Assembly (NCBI RefSeq): GCF_015207655.1
Contig: NZ_JADEWN010000059.1
Span: 1-38,454 of the forward strand
Length of the DNA: 38,454 nt
Source of the DNA: Gloeocapsopsis crepidinum LEGE 06123
Lineage (GTDB): Bacteria; Cyanobacteriota; Cyanobacteriia; Cyanobacteriales; Chroococcidiopsidaceae
Direction: 5' to 3'
Notes under the pieces: generated by a model
Database searches by the model: none
What the model saw: the letters and a program-made list of their open reading frames with translations, nothing else
What the model was told of the DNA's origin: nothing
Part shown: piece after piece, positions 18,316 through 27,126 of the stretch
How the letters are laid out: each line of letters opens with the position of its first letter
Numbering within the stretch: position 1 is the first letter of the stretch
Translations under genes and position numbers: made by a program

Positions 18316-18825
18316 ATGCGGGACGCGGTAACAACTTTAATTGGAACTTATGATGTAGCAGGTCGGTACTTTGACCGAGATGCAATAGAACGGCTAAAAT
18401 CCTATTTTGAAACAGGTACAGCACGAGTCCAAGCCGCAGCAGCAATTAATGGCAATGCAGCTGCAATCGTCAAACGTTCTGGTTCTCAGTTGTTTGACGA
18501 ACTACCAGAACTGATTCGCCCTGGGGGTAATGCTTATACAACACGGCGATATGCCGCTTGCTTGCGCGATATGGACTATTACCTACGCTATGCTACCTAT
18601 GCATTAGTTGCAGGCAGTATGGATGTTCTAGATGAAAGAGTGTTGCAAGGTTTGCGAGAAACTTACAATTCGTTAGGAGTACCAATTGGTCCAACGATTC
18701 AAGGTATTCAAATCATGAAGAATATTGTTAAAGAGCAAGTCGCAGCCTCAGGAGTTAGTGACACAAATTTTGTGGATGAGCCTTTTGACTATATGACGGG
18801 CGAGTTGGGCGAACAAGATATTTAA
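18316..18825 (+). CDS. apcF: Allophycocyanin subunit beta-18 (ApcF)
   Basis: A 169-residue phycobiliprotein, the exact usual length for ApcF. The bilin-binding Cys is C82 (RRYAACLRDMDYYLRYATYA) and the methylated-Asn position N72 lies in PGGNAYTTRRY. ApcF is a minor beta-type subunit in the phycobilisome core that partners the ApcE chromophore domain and helps pass energy to photosystem II. The start at 18316 (MRDAVTTLIG) is supported by GGAG at 18303-18306 and by the family N-terminus; a longer frame from 18208 would add 36 unrelated residues. It is monocistronic, as is common for apcF, and followed by a HIP1-armed hairpin. Confidence 0.96.
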   Translation: MRDAVTTLIGTYDVAGRYFDRDAIERLKSYFETGTARVQAAAAINGNAAAIVKRSGSQLFDELPELIRPGGNAYTTRRYAACLRDMDYYLRYATYALVAGSMDVLDERVLQGLRETYNSLGVPIGPTIQGIQIMKNIVKEQVAASGVSDTNFVDEPFDYMTGELGEQDI

Positions 18826-18891
18826 AGCAGGGGTCAGGAATGTAGAGATCTTGACGTAAGTGGTTTTAAACCCCTCCTAAATACAAATTGA

Positions 18892-18936
18892 GCGATCGCG
18901 GCTTGAGTGCATCAAGTTAAAATGCGATCGCTTTTG
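18892..18936 (+). terminator. Hairpin terminator of apcF built from two HIP1 octamers
   Basis: GCGATCGC at 18892-18899 and again at 18924-18931 can pair with each other. Between them CTTGA and TCAAG form a second inner stem, and TTTT follows at once (18932-18935). The structure fits an intrinsic terminator 67 bases after apcF. Confidence 0.6.
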
Positions 18937-19258
18937 CATATACCAATCTCAGAATCTTTAGTCACTATCAATCATCATCTTTCACTCTGCTCTGCTGATT
19001 TACAGTGTCGCAACTTTAAACCAAAACAGTATTAATACCCGCTTGGCAACTCCTTGACAAAAGTTCTATCATGATGAACTTAAACCAATGTCAGTTTGAC
19101 ACAGAAGAACTTAGCGGTTCTCAGCCGCAGCTATACAGATAAAACCTATAAAAGCGACTAGCGCTCTTGGATTGGCAATTAGCTAAACGCTAATGGCTTT
19201 AATTTAACTATGACTTTAGTCGCCAAGCTTCTTGATTTAAAACACTATCTTCATAACT
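18937..19258. other. Upstream region of the URC operon
   Basis: No gene was seen. It holds a TTGACA at 19054-19059 (without a good -10 at 17 bases), a palindrome TGTCA-GTT-TGACA at 19089-19101 that could be an operator, and a GCTAAT-type repeat near 19175-19197. There is no canonical NtcA site (GTA-N8-TAC). Confidence 0.45.
19089..19101. promoter_or_regulatory. Possible operator palindrome before the URC operon
   Basis: A perfect 5-bp inverted repeat, TGTCA-N3-TGACA, lies 30 bases after a TTGACA-like element and 158 bases before the first URC gene. The size and place would suit a dimeric repressor such as GntR or TetR types, but no regulator gene is adjacent and a 10-base palindrome can occur by chance. 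Confidence 0.25.
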
Positions 19259-20515
19259 ATGCCAAACAAAAAGCACGTTTCTCGGCATATTGTGCTCACA
19301 TCACATCCCAGTAATTTTGGACCTAAACCGATTCCAATTTCTTGGGGAAGCGCAGATCCCACTAATCGCGGTCCAATTATCGCGACATTGACAAATCCAG
19401 CATATCGCAACGTTATTGGTACTCATTCAGGTAGTTATGCAGTGTACCGTGCTTTGGCAGTTGCTAGAGGAGTCCTGCAATCTGACTATCGTGCAGATCT
19501 GACAAACACATCTCCTGTAGAGCAAATTGGACCGCACCCGAGTTGGGCAGATCCAGAAAAAATTGTCTCACTCGATCCGTTTGGAGCAATGGTAGGAGAA
19601 GTATTTACGTCCTACTACGAGCAAGGTTATGATATCCGACCAACGATCGCAATCACCAAAGCTCATATTAATATGCCGGAGTTACAAGACGCAGTAACAG
19701 CCGGACGATTGCGCATTGATGGTGAAATTCTTAAACTACGTGGCGATCTAGTTGTCACAAAAGCTGCGATTGATCCTGTGTGGTATTTACCAGGAATTGC
19801 CAAACGCTTTGGCATAACTGAAGCCGATTTACGTCGTGCCTTATTTGAGCAAACTGGTGGTATGTTCCCAGAGTTAGTCACGCGGTCTGATTTAGAAGTA
19901 TTTTTACCACCTATTGGCGGTATTACCGTATACATTGTGGGGGATGTGGCAGCGATCGCAGATCCCAATAAACCTCTAGCTGTGAGAGTTCATGATGAGT
20001 GTAACGGTTCTGATGTTTTTGGTTCTGATATTTGTACGTGTCGTCCCTATTTAGTTCATGGTATCGAAGTGTGCGTGCAAACTGCCCAAGAGGGAGGTGC
20101 TGGTGTTATCATCTATTGCCGCAAAGAAGGACGCGCTTTAGGAGAAGTGACAAAGTTTTTAGTTTATAACGCTCGTAAACGTCAATCAGGAGGCGATCGC
20201 GCTGATGCTTATTTTGCACGTACTGAATGCGTTGCTGGCGTACAAGATATGCGCTTTCAAGAATTGATGCCTGATGTTCTGCACTGGTTAGGGATTACGC
20301 GCATTGATCGCATGGTATCAATGAGTAATTTGAAATACGATGCAGTTACCCAGTCTGGAATTGAAATCGTTGAGCGCGTCCCGATTCCAGAGGAGTTGAT
20401 TCCTCAAGATGCACGGGTAGAAATTGAAGCGAAAAAAGCAGCGGGATACTATACCGACAAAGAAGTCGCCGATACAACAACTTTAGCTGAAATTAAAGGG
20501 CGGGGATTAGATTAA
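19259..20515 (+). CDS. URC1-type GTP cyclohydrolase II-like protein (uracil catabolism)
   Basis: A 418-residue protein whose second half resembles RibA (GTP cyclohydrolase II): HDECNGSD, the zinc Cys C248, C259 and C261, the YCRKEGRALGEVTKF loop, and the late VSMSNLKYDAVTQSGIEIVERVP corresponding to the RibA LLTNNP..KV..L. region. The roughly 200-residue N-terminal extension and the pairing with DUF1688 identify it as URC1 rather than a riboflavin enzyme. In the yeast Lachancea kluyveri, URC1 is needed to degrade uracil by a pathway that passes through UMP; its exact reaction is not established, though ring opening of a pyrimidine nucleotide by analogy with GTP ring opening is attractive. It is the first gene of a five-gene plus-strand unit, 26 bases before URC4. 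Confidence 0.88.
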   Translation: MPNKKHVSRHIVLTSHPSNFGPKPIPISWGSADPTNRGPIIATLTNPAYRNVIGTHSGSYAVYRALAVARGVLQSDYRADLTNTSPVEQIGPHPSWADPEKIVSLDPFGAMVGEVFTSYYEQGYDIRPTIAITKAHINMPELQDAVTAGRLRIDGEILKLRGDLVVTKAAIDPVWYLPGIAKRFGITEADLRRALFEQTGGMFPELVTRSDLEVFLPPIGGITVYIVGDVAAIADPNKPLAVRVHDECNGSDVFGSDICTCRPYLVHGIEVCVQTAQEGGAGVIIYCRKEGRALGEVTKFLVYNARKRQSGGDRADAYFARTECVAGVQDMRFQELMPDVLHWLGITRIDRMVSMSNLKYDAVTQSGIEIVERVPIPEELIPQDARVEIEAKKAAGYYTDKEVADTTTLAEIKGRGLD

Positions 20516-20541
20516 TCTTGCGATCCTAGTAGGAGTGGAAG

Positions 20542-21771
20542 ATGCAGGGGGAGAAGGAACAACAGGAAATTGCGTATTTACGTTCAGCTAAAGCAATTCG
20601 CGATCGCTGTGGCATTTTATTTGATTTAGGGTGTGAGGATCGTCTAGAGCATTTTCGTTGCGATTTGACACAGCTAGAACGAGTGGCAGATTATGTTATT
20701 CAGGTGATTCGTGAAGACTATCCAGATTTACAAATTCCCTTTCATAGCCGCTGGCGTCATTTTCAGGTTGGAACTTGTTTAGCACAACTCGATCGACAAT
20801 TATCAAAATTAACACCCCTAGCCAAAGCCCAGGCAAAATTTGATTTAGTTGTTGTCAGTGTCTTACTTGATGCTGGCGCAGGAGCAGTTTGGCAGTATCA
20901 TGAACCTGAGACTGATTTCGCGTTCAGCCGCTCAGAAGGACTAGCTGTCGCCAGTCTTCAAATGTTTTGTCAAGGGATTTTTTCAAGTCATACTGACAAG
21001 TTACAAGCAAATGCGTTGGGCTTGCAAAAACTGACAGAAAACGCTCTTGCTGATGGTTTTCAGATCAGCGATCAAAATCCCTTAGTAGGTTTACCTGGTA
21101 GATTGCAATTGTTGCGTCGATTAGGACAAACAATAGTCGATTGTCCGCAACTATTTGGCAATGACAACCCTCGTCCTGGAGGATTAGTCAACTACTTGTT
21201 AGCAAAAGCAACTAATGGGGAACTAGCGGCTGAGACAGTTTTTAGCACAGTGTTAGAAGGATTAGGCGATATTTGGACAGGTATACAAATTGCTGGCATA
21301 AATCTCGGTGATGTCTGGCTTCACTCAGCGATCGCTAATACTCAGAATTTGAGTTCAGGATTAGTACCGTTTCACAAACTTTCGCAGTGGCTAACTTATT
21401 CGTTACTAGAACCCTTGCAAGAACTAGGCTTAGAAATTACTGGACTAGATGCTTTAACTGGATTGCCAGAGTACCGCAATGGTGGTTTATGTCTCGATCT
21501 CGGACTGTTGCAGCCTAAACATTCAGACGTATTACAACACCGACATTCAGTAGATTCAGAAATCATTGTTGAGTGGCGAGCTTTAACGGTGATTTCATTG
21601 GATTATATTGCTGATACCATCCGTTCAAAGTTGAGGATGAATGCTGAGGAATTACCGCTGGTTAAAGTCCTCCAAGGTGGAACGTGGAGTGCAGGACGTA
21701 AAATTGCTGCACACTTAAGAAGCAATGGTACTCCGCCGATTCAAATTGACAGCGATGGCACTGTATTTTAG
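20542..21771 (+). CDS. URC4/Urg3 family protein (DUF1688)
   Basis: A 409-residue protein of the DUF1688 family. Recognisable parts are the start AIRDRCGILFDLGCEDRLEHF, the RWRHFQVG block near 70-80, VVVSVLLDAGAGAVWQYHEP near 110-130, FSRSEGLAVASLQMFCQGIFS near 135-155, and the C-terminal EWRALTVISLDYIADTIRSK. In yeasts the URC4 gene is required with URC1 for uracil breakdown; the catalysed step is unknown. AGGAG at 20531-20535 supports the ATG. It always keeps company with URC1 in bacterial clusters I know of, which fits a shared step. It is cytosolic, with no signal peptide. Confidence 0.88.
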   Translation: MQGEKEQQEIAYLRSAKAIRDRCGILFDLGCEDRLEHFRCDLTQLERVADYVIQVIREDYPDLQIPFHSRWRHFQVGTCLAQLDRQLSKLTPLAKAQAKFDLVVVSVLLDAGAGAVWQYHEPETDFAFSRSEGLAVASLQMFCQGIFSSHTDKLQANALGLQKLTENALADGFQISDQNPLVGLPGRLQLLRRLGQTIVDCPQLFGNDNPRPGGLVNYLLAKATNGELAAETVFSTVLEGLGDIWTGIQIAGINLGDVWLHSAIANTQNLSSGLVPFHKLSQWLTYSLLEPLQELGLEITGLDALTGLPEYRNGGLCLDLGLLQPKHSDVLQHRHSVDSEIIVEWRALTVISLDYIADTIRSKLRMNAEELPLVKVLQGGTWSAGRKIAAHLRSNGTPPIQIDSDGTVF

Positions 21772-21833
21772 GGGCTGGCAATTGACAATTAGACAGATAA
21801 TCCCATTTATTCAAAACCTAATATGAGCGCCTT

Positions 21834-22469
21834 ATGCAAGCTGAAGTAACTGTCATTAGTCATCCCTTAATTCAACACAAGCTAACGCTAATGCGTAAAG
21901 CAGAAACGAGTACAGCCAAATTTCGCACCCTCTTAAAAGAAATTAGCTTGTTGTTAGCTTATGAAGTGACACGAGACTTACCACTCAAAACTGAAACGAT
22001 TAAAACACCTTTAGCGACAATGGAAGCACCAGTACTCGCACCAGATAAAAAGCTGGTCATTGTCTCAATTTTAAGAGCGGGGCAGGGAATTTTAGATGGA
22101 ATGTTAGAGTTAATGCCTTCAGCTAGAGTAGGACATATTGGTTTGTACCGCGACCCCAAAACACTGATCGCAGTTGAATACTATTTCAAAGTACCCCACG
22201 ATGTCGATAAGCGCGATATGTTAGTTGTCGATCCAATGCTGGCAACAGGACACTCTGCTGCTGCTGCAGTGACGCGCTTGAAGTCAACGAATCCTGCTTC
22301 TTTGAAGTTTGTTTGCTTGCTTGCTGCACCCGAAGGAATTGAGTATCTTCACGAACAACACCCTGATGTCCCAATATATACGGCTGCGATTGACGAAAAA
22401 TTAGATGATCGTGGATATATTGTGCCAGGATTAGGTGATGCAGGCGATCGCCTGTTTGGTACCCACTGA
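21834..22469 (+). CDS. upp: Uracil phosphoribosyltransferase
   Basis: A 211-residue UPRT that converts uracil and PRPP to UMP. It has the PRPP-binding loop [15 protein letters not shown] (131-145), the [15 protein letters not shown] segment and the C-terminal uracil-binding part ([16 protein letters not shown]). It lies 62 bases after URC4 in the same direction. In the yeast URC pathway the equivalent gene is URC6 and supplies the UMP from which degradation starts, so here it probably feeds the pathway as well as salvage. No strong ribosome site is visible before the ATG. Confidence 0.96.
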   Translation: MQAEVTVISHPLIQHKLTLMRKAETSTAKFRTLLKEISLLLAYEVTRDLPLKTETIKTPLATMEAPVLAPDKKLVIVSILRAGQGILDGMLELMPSARVGHIGLYRDPKTLIAVEYYFKVPHDVDKRDMLVVDPMLATGHSAAAAVTRLKSTNPASLKFVCLLAAPEGIEYLHEQHPDVPIYTAAIDEKLDDRGYIVPGLGDAGDRLFGTH

Positions 22470-22505
22470 GTCATGACGATTGCGATTAACAAAGGAGTTT
22501 AACTT

Positions 22506-22994
22506 ATGGCTCCAGCTATGCTCAACCGATTAACCGCGCAATTAGTTACACCAACAAACTTTCAGTCTTATGGTCAAGTTATTTCTGCGAGGAGCGATGG
22601 TAAAGCTTATGACTCCACTGATGCGCAGTTAGTATTGCACAATGGCCTTCCTCGCTTCTACATTATGCGCTTGCAGCAACGCGGGCGTAAATTTCACACA
22701 ATTACCCGTCACCTCCAATGTACTCAATGTTTGGGTTCACTTGCAGGAAAAGAATGGTTACTAGCAGTTGCACCTCCCTGTGATAGTGCACAGCCAGATC
22801 TTGATAAAGTTGCCGCTTTTCGAGTTCCAGGCGATCGCTTTATTAAGTTAGAAATCGGTACTTGGCACGCTGGACCTTACTTTGACCATGATTTCGTCGA
22901 TTTCTATAATCTAGAACTCAGCGATACCAACATCAACGACCACGATACCTATAATTTCTTGCAGCAAGCGAATCTGGAATGGGAAATTGTTTAA
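22506..22994 (+). CDS. Ureidoglycolate lyase family (AllA-like) protein
   Basis: A 162-residue beta-barrel-type protein: LTPTNFQSYGQVI-like opening, FHTITRHLQCTQCLGSLAGKEWLLAVAPP (about 60-90), AAFRVPGDRFIKLEIGTWHAGPYF (about 100-125) and DFVDFYNLELSDTN. This matches the AllA family, which cleaves ureidoglycolate to glyoxylate and urea in purine breakdown. No other allantoin gene is here, and its place 36 bases after upp with AAAGGAG at 22491-22497 ties it to pyrimidine catabolism. I infer it may act on an ureido intermediate of the URC route, releasing urea. Compared with typical AllA, two extra Cys (CTQC) are present near residue 74. Confidence 0.82.
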   Translation: MAPAMLNRLTAQLVTPTNFQSYGQVISARSDGKAYDSTDAQLVLHNGLPRFYIMRLQQRGRKFHTITRHLQCTQCLGSLAGKEWLLAVAPPCDSAQPDLDKVAAFRVPGDRFIKLEIGTWHAGPYFDHDFVDFYNLELSDTNINDHDTYNFLQQANLEWEIV

Positions 22995-23007
22995 AAGGAG
23001 TGTGGGA

Positions 23008-23215
23008 GTGAGGGGCGAGGAGCGAGTCAAAGAGTGGGTAGCCGTTAGTTGTAAAAATTTCTCCCCCAGCTCGCCTGTATAAGCAGCTCTCCGTCTCCAC
23101 AAGTTAGTTTACATCTGTTCAAGGGGATGAGGATCGAGTAAAAAGATTGAAAGAATTGCTTTTCTCCTCTATGTTTTTCTTTTTCCCTCACTCCTCGCTC
23201 CTCGCTCCTCGCTCC
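23008..23215. repeat. G-rich and C-rich heptamer repeats flanking a spacer
   Basis: A purine-rich GTGAGGGGCGAGGAGCGAG begins near 23008, and a complementary CTCCTCG heptamer tract (three copies plus CTCC) sits at 23191-23215, about 170 bases apart. A similar CCCCTCACTCCTCACCCCTC motif is at 15184-15204. These are interspersed intergenic repeats; the inverted pair could fold the spacer between the AllA-like and permease genes. Confidence 0.6.
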
Positions 23216-23291
23216 TTCTTGGTCAACTAGAATACGGTTCTTAGATGCCACTCAGAGTCAAGATATCTGCAACAATAATTTGTGGTTTTTC

Positions 23292-24581
23292 ATGAGTAGC
23301 ACATCGGAACAACTAGCTGCGCGATCGCAAGTTAATGAGGATTATCCTCTTAGTGCTGTCCCATTAGACGCTCGTAAATCGATCTGGTCATTGGCTCCTT
23401 TGCTAATTGGATTTACGTTATATTCTGGTACTTTGTTTGCTGGAGGTAGAGTTGGTCCAGCATTTCGCTTTCCCGAACTAGTCAGTTTGATTGTGGCAGG
23501 TAATCTACTGTTAGGTCTTTATGCAGGATTACTCAGCTACATCGCCGCGCGTAGTGGCTTAAGTACGGTGCTGATGGCACGCTTTAGTTTCGGTAGCGTT
23601 GGCTCGCGTTGGGTAGATTTTCTGTTGGGCTTTACCCAAATTGGTTGGTATGCTTGGGGTTCAGCCTTAATGGCAGACTTGCTCAATCAATTAGCTGGAG
23701 TTCCTAGCTCTTTTAATTGGTTGATTGTCCTTTTCTTTACATATTTTTTCTGCTCGACTGCTTATATTGGTTATCAGGCAATGGATTGGCTGAGTCGGAT
23801 TGCTGTTCCTGCAATGCTGGTTTTAATGTTTTGGAGTTTGGCGATCGCCGCCAGAGATGTTGGTGGATTAACTGGCTTACAAGCAATTGTCCCCACAGAG
23901 CAACTCAGAATTGGTGAAGCGATTACGATTATTGTCGGTACTTTTGTTTCTGGTGGAACTCAAGCTACAAATTGGAGTCGTTTTGCTAAGAATGGGCGTA
24001 CAGCATTTTGGAGTACTTTGGCTGCTTTTTTTCTTGCCAATGGCTTACTGATTTTTAGTGGTGCTTTTTGTGCCTTAGTCTATGGCAATGAAGATATTGT
24101 ACAAGTCATGGCTCAGCAAGGATTGCTGTTTTGGGGATTAGTCCTGTTGTTCTTGAATATGTGGACAACACAAGACAACACTATCTACGCTTTTTCAGTA
24201 GCAGGCGCGCATATGTTTCGCACAAACAAGCGTACTGCCTTTGTTTTAGGTGGTGCTACTGTTGCTTTAGTCTTGGCTTGGGGTGGAATTTATAATTTGC
24301 TAGTTCCTTACTTAATTTTGCTTGGCACATTTATTCCTCCAATCGGAGGTGTTGTCATGGCAGATTATTGGTTGTTACGCAGAGGACAATTTCCAACGTT
24401 GTTAGATCAAAGCCAACCACCATTTAACTGGGCAGGAATTGTTGCTTATCTGATTGCTTCAGCGATCGCCTGGGCTGCACCAGGGATTAAGCCAATTAAC
24501 GGTATTATCGCTGCTGTCATCCTTTACTTTATTTTGAGTAAATTTGTATTAGGTACAAGAAAAACAAACGCAATGAATTAA
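23292..24581 (+). CDS. codB: NCS1 cytosine/uracil permease (CodB-like)
   Basis: A 429-residue, roughly 12-helix NCS1 transporter. Family features are the N-terminal VPLDARKSIWSLAPLLIGFTLYSGTLF, the GFTQIGWYAWGSALMADLL helix, VGTFVSGGTQATNWSRFAKN and NMWTTQDNTIYAFSVAGAHMF (N-D-N substrate region), and GGVVMADYWLLRRGQFP near the end. CodB imports cytosine by sodium or proton symport. Since no cytosine deaminase is adjacent and the neighbours act on uracil, the actual substrate may be uracil. ATG 23292 (MSSTSEQL) is preferred to TTG 23280. It is the last gene of the URC unit, about 300 bases after the AllA-like gene, so it may have its own promoter. Confidence 0.9.
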   Translation: MSSTSEQLAARSQVNEDYPLSAVPLDARKSIWSLAPLLIGFTLYSGTLFAGGRVGPAFRFPELVSLIVAGNLLLGLYAGLLSYIAARSGLSTVLMARFSFGSVGSRWVDFLLGFTQIGWYAWGSALMADLLNQLAGVPSSFNWLIVLFFTYFFCSTAYIGYQAMDWLSRIAVPAMLVLMFWSLAIAARDVGGLTGLQAIVPTEQLRIGEAITIIVGTFVSGGTQATNWSRFAKNGRTAFWSTLAAFFLANGLLIFSGAFCALVYGNEDIVQVMAQQGLLFWGLVLLFLNMWTTQDNTIYAFSVAGAHMFRTNKRTAFVLGGATVALVLAWGGIYNLLVPYLILLGTFIPPIGGVVMADYWLLRRGQFPTLLDQSQPPFNWAGIVAYLIASAIAWAAPGIKPINGIIAAVILYFILSKFVLGTRKTNAMN

Positions 24582-24759
24582 CTATAATGATCTTTTAATG
24601 TTTCCCCATTCTCAATTCAACAAGCTGGTATAATTATCTACACAGATCTACGGGGAAAATTCACTAGTAGTAGTGTATAGCTGATAACAGTACAACGTGG
24701 ACATTTTTAAAAAGCTGCGATAGGCTGATTGGCAAAACACACCTGTCCGCCCTTTATAT

Positions 24760-26976
24760 ATGGATGAGTCGGTTATGGAATCTAACGAAACTATCGACAT
24801 AGACCTGAAAAGAGTTTGGTTGATTTTAAAACGGCGCTGGTTACCTGCGGCAGGTGTATTTGGCGTTGTTGTAGCTGCAGCCGCCGCACTTGCTTCAATG
24901 CAACGACCTGTATACGAAGCGCAAGGAAAGCTCTTATTCAAAAGAGCGGATAGAACGACAGCAATCTCTGGTTTAAAAGATATTAACGTTGGCGAGCTAG
25001 AAGCAATAGCAACAAAAGCCAATCCTCTCAATACAGAAATAGAGATTATTCGTTCTGTACCTTTTGTAGAAAAAACGATTTCGGCACTTAATCTGAGAAA
25101 CAGTGGTGGTTCATTAATGAAGCCACAGACACTTGCAAATAGAATTAACGCCAAAAATATTCCTTTGACAGATGTGTTGCAGATATCTTATCAAAGCGAA
25201 GATCCAGAAGAAGCTGCTGCAGTTGTTAACAAAGTGATGAATTTGTACATAGAAAACAATATCATCACAAACAGAGCCGAAGCATCGGCGGCAGGAGAAT
25301 TTATTGCTAAGCAATTGCCGCAGATGGAAGCAACAGTGCGCCAAGCAGAACAGGCACTACGTCAATTCAAAGAACAAAATCAAGTTGTTGCTTTAGATGA
25401 AGAGGCAAAAACAGCAGTAGCAGCAGTCAAGCAACTAGAAAACCAAATTACGGAAACTCAGGCTCAACTTGCAGACACAACAACAAGAAGCGCAACTCTT
25501 CAACAACAAGTGGGTATGAATCCCCAAGAAGGAATTACGCTCACATCACTGAATCAATCGCCAGGAATACAAAAAGTTCTCACCGAATATCAACAAGTAG
25601 AAGCCGAATTAGCTGTACAGCAAACTCGCTTTGTTGGAGAGCATCCAACAATTTTAGGCTTACAGGAACGGAGAGATGCTTTAAGAGCTTTACTAGAAGA
25701 GCGCGTACAAGGCGTAATTGGCAATGCAGCAGCAACGGAAGTTTCACCTAGCAATTTACAAATGGGTGAAATTCGGCAGGAGTTGACACAAAATTATGTC
25801 AATTCAGAGATTCAGCGCTTAGGTTTAACAAGTCGCCTCAGTTCACTTAATAACACCTACAATGCCTATCGGCAAAGAATCAATGTTCTGCCTCGACTAG
25901 AACAAACGCAAAGAGAATTAGAGCGACGTTTAGAAGCTGCCCAATCTACCTACGAAACTTTGTTGCGGAGATTACAAGAAGTTAGGGTAGCTGAAAACCA
26001 AAATATGGGTAATGCCCGAATCATTGAATTTGCAACTGTGCCAGAAAACTCATCAGTGCGCAAAAGAGCGATGATTTTAGCATTAGGCAACGTGTTAGCG
26101 CTCATATTAGCAATTCTGACAATATGCATTTTAGAATTAAGTGATCGCTCCGTTAAAACTTTACGCGAAGCTCGTGAAAGACTTGATTATACGCTATTAG
26201 GGACAATTCCTTACTTTGGCAAACGTTATGCCAACCGGCGCAATCAAGAATGGTCAATTCCTGAGTTACCGGTGATTAATCTACCGCGATCGCCAATCAG
26301 CGAAGCGTACAGAATGCTGCAAGCAAACTTAAAATTTCTCAGTTCAGATAAGCCACTGAAAGCGATTGTTGTCACAAGTGCTGTTCCTAAAGAAGGTAAA
26401 TCAACTGTATCTGCTAATTTAGCTGCTGCTATGGCACAGCTTGGTCGTAAGGTATTACTCATTGATGCAGATATGCGCCATCCGCTACAACACCATATTT
26501 GGGAATTGACCAACGCTGCAGGCTTAAGCGATGTGATTGTCTCGCAAGCTGAGTTTGAGTCAGTTGTTACAGAAGTGATTCCCAAACTTGACGTGCTTAG
26601 TGCAGGAGTCATTCCTCCCAACCCTATGGCACTTCTCGACTCAAAACGGATGGCTTCATTGGTGCAATACTTCACAAATAACTATGACTTTGTCATCATT
26701 GATGCACCACCCTTAGTCTTAGCAGCCGACGCTGTGACGCTCGGTAAAATGACAGACGGTGTCTTATTAGTAGCACGCCCTGGTGTTTTGGACTCTTCAA
26801 GTGCAGCCGCTGCTAAAGAATCATTAGAGCGATCGGGACAAAATGTCCTAGGCTTAGTTGTCAATGGTGTCATTCCCGAAAACGAGTCAGACAGCTACTT
26901 CTACTATGCAAAGGAGTACGCCAACGAAAAGAACTTCCCTGTAGAAGAGAATGCACCAATAATAACTCGAAGATAA
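24760..26976 (+). CDS. Polysaccharide co-polymerase/tyrosine autokinase (Wzc-like BY-kinase)
   Basis: A 738-residue inner-membrane protein with the complete Wzc plan: TM1 (about 28-47), a periplasmic Wzz domain with coiled coils (about 50-430), TM2 (about 436-458), and a cytosolic BY-kinase domain. The kinase shows Walker A VPKEGKSTVSAN (about 540-550), Walker A' LLIDADMRHP (about 566) and Walker B FVIIDAPPL (about 645). The C-terminal tail SDSYFYYAKEYANEK holds the Tyr cluster for autophosphorylation. Such proteins control chain length and export of Wzx/Wzy-made polysaccharides. ATG 24760 or 24775 could be the start. It opens the exopolysaccharide cluster but is followed by its own terminator, so regulation may be separate from the glycosyltransferases. 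Confidence 0.95.
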   Translation: MDESVMESNETIDIDLKRVWLILKRRWLPAAGVFGVVVAAAAALASMQRPVYEAQGKLLFKRADRTTAISGLKDINVGELEAIATKANPLNTEIEIIRSVPFVEKTISALNLRNSGGSLMKPQTLANRINAKNIPLTDVLQISYQSEDPEEAAAVVNKVMNLYIENNIITNRAEASAAGEFIAKQLPQMEATVRQAEQALRQFKEQNQVVALDEEAKTAVAAVKQLENQITETQAQLADTTTRSATLQQQVGMNPQEGITLTSLNQSPGIQKVLTEYQQVEAELAVQQTRFVGEHPTILGLQERRDALRALLEERVQGVIGNAAATEVSPSNLQMGEIRQELTQNYVNSEIQRLGLTSRLSSLNNTYNAYRQRINVLPRLEQTQRELERRLEAAQSTYETLLRRLQEVRVAENQNMGNARIIEFATVPENSSVRKRAMILALGNVLALILAILTICILELSDRSVKTLREARERLDYTLLGTIPYFGKRYANRRNQEWSIPELPVINLPRSPISEAYRMLQANLKFLSSDKPLKAIVVTSAVPKEGKSTVSANLAAAMAQLGRKVLLIDADMRHPLQHHIWELTNAAGLSDVIVSQAEFESVVTEVIPKLDVLSAGVIPPNPMALLDSKRMASLVQYFTNNYDFVIIDAPPLVLAADAVTLGKMTDGVLLVARPGVLDSSSAAAAKESLERSGQNVLGLVVNGVIPENESDSYFYYAKEYANEKNFPVEENAPIITRR

Positions 26977-26992
26977 ATCTGGTGTTGCAGCC

Positions 26993-27032
26993 AAGCCATA
27001 GCACTTGTTGTGCGTGGCTTTATTATTTTTTA
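26993..27032 (+). terminator. Intrinsic terminator after the Wzc-like gene
   Basis: AAGCCA-TA-GCAC pairs with GTGC-G-TGGCTT (26993-27020; loop TTGTT, small internal bulge), followed by TATTATTTTTT. It starts 17 bases after the stop codon. Confidence 0.85.
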
Positions 27033-27126
27033 ACTATTGATGCCTGGTTGTGGTATAAGTGTTGTGCAGCATCAGTAATATCACACACAAACACGAATCA
27101 CTAAAAGAAAGCGACAAAACATACCC

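Noticed and set aside
19259-20515. Riboflavin-pathway GTP cyclohydrolase II (ribA)
   Set aside because: The long N-terminal extension and the adjacent DUF1688 and UPRT genes fit URC1; ribA in cyanobacteria is normally a ribBA fusion of different layout.
23045-23251. Minus-strand frame of 68 codons between the AllA-like and permease genes
   Set aside because: Its Glu/Arg-rich part is the translation of the CTCCTCG heptamer repeat; no ribosome site.
24648-25154. Minus-strand frame of 168 codons over the Wzc-like gene start
   Set aside because: It is antisense to a clearly coding region and its composition follows the complement of that gene.
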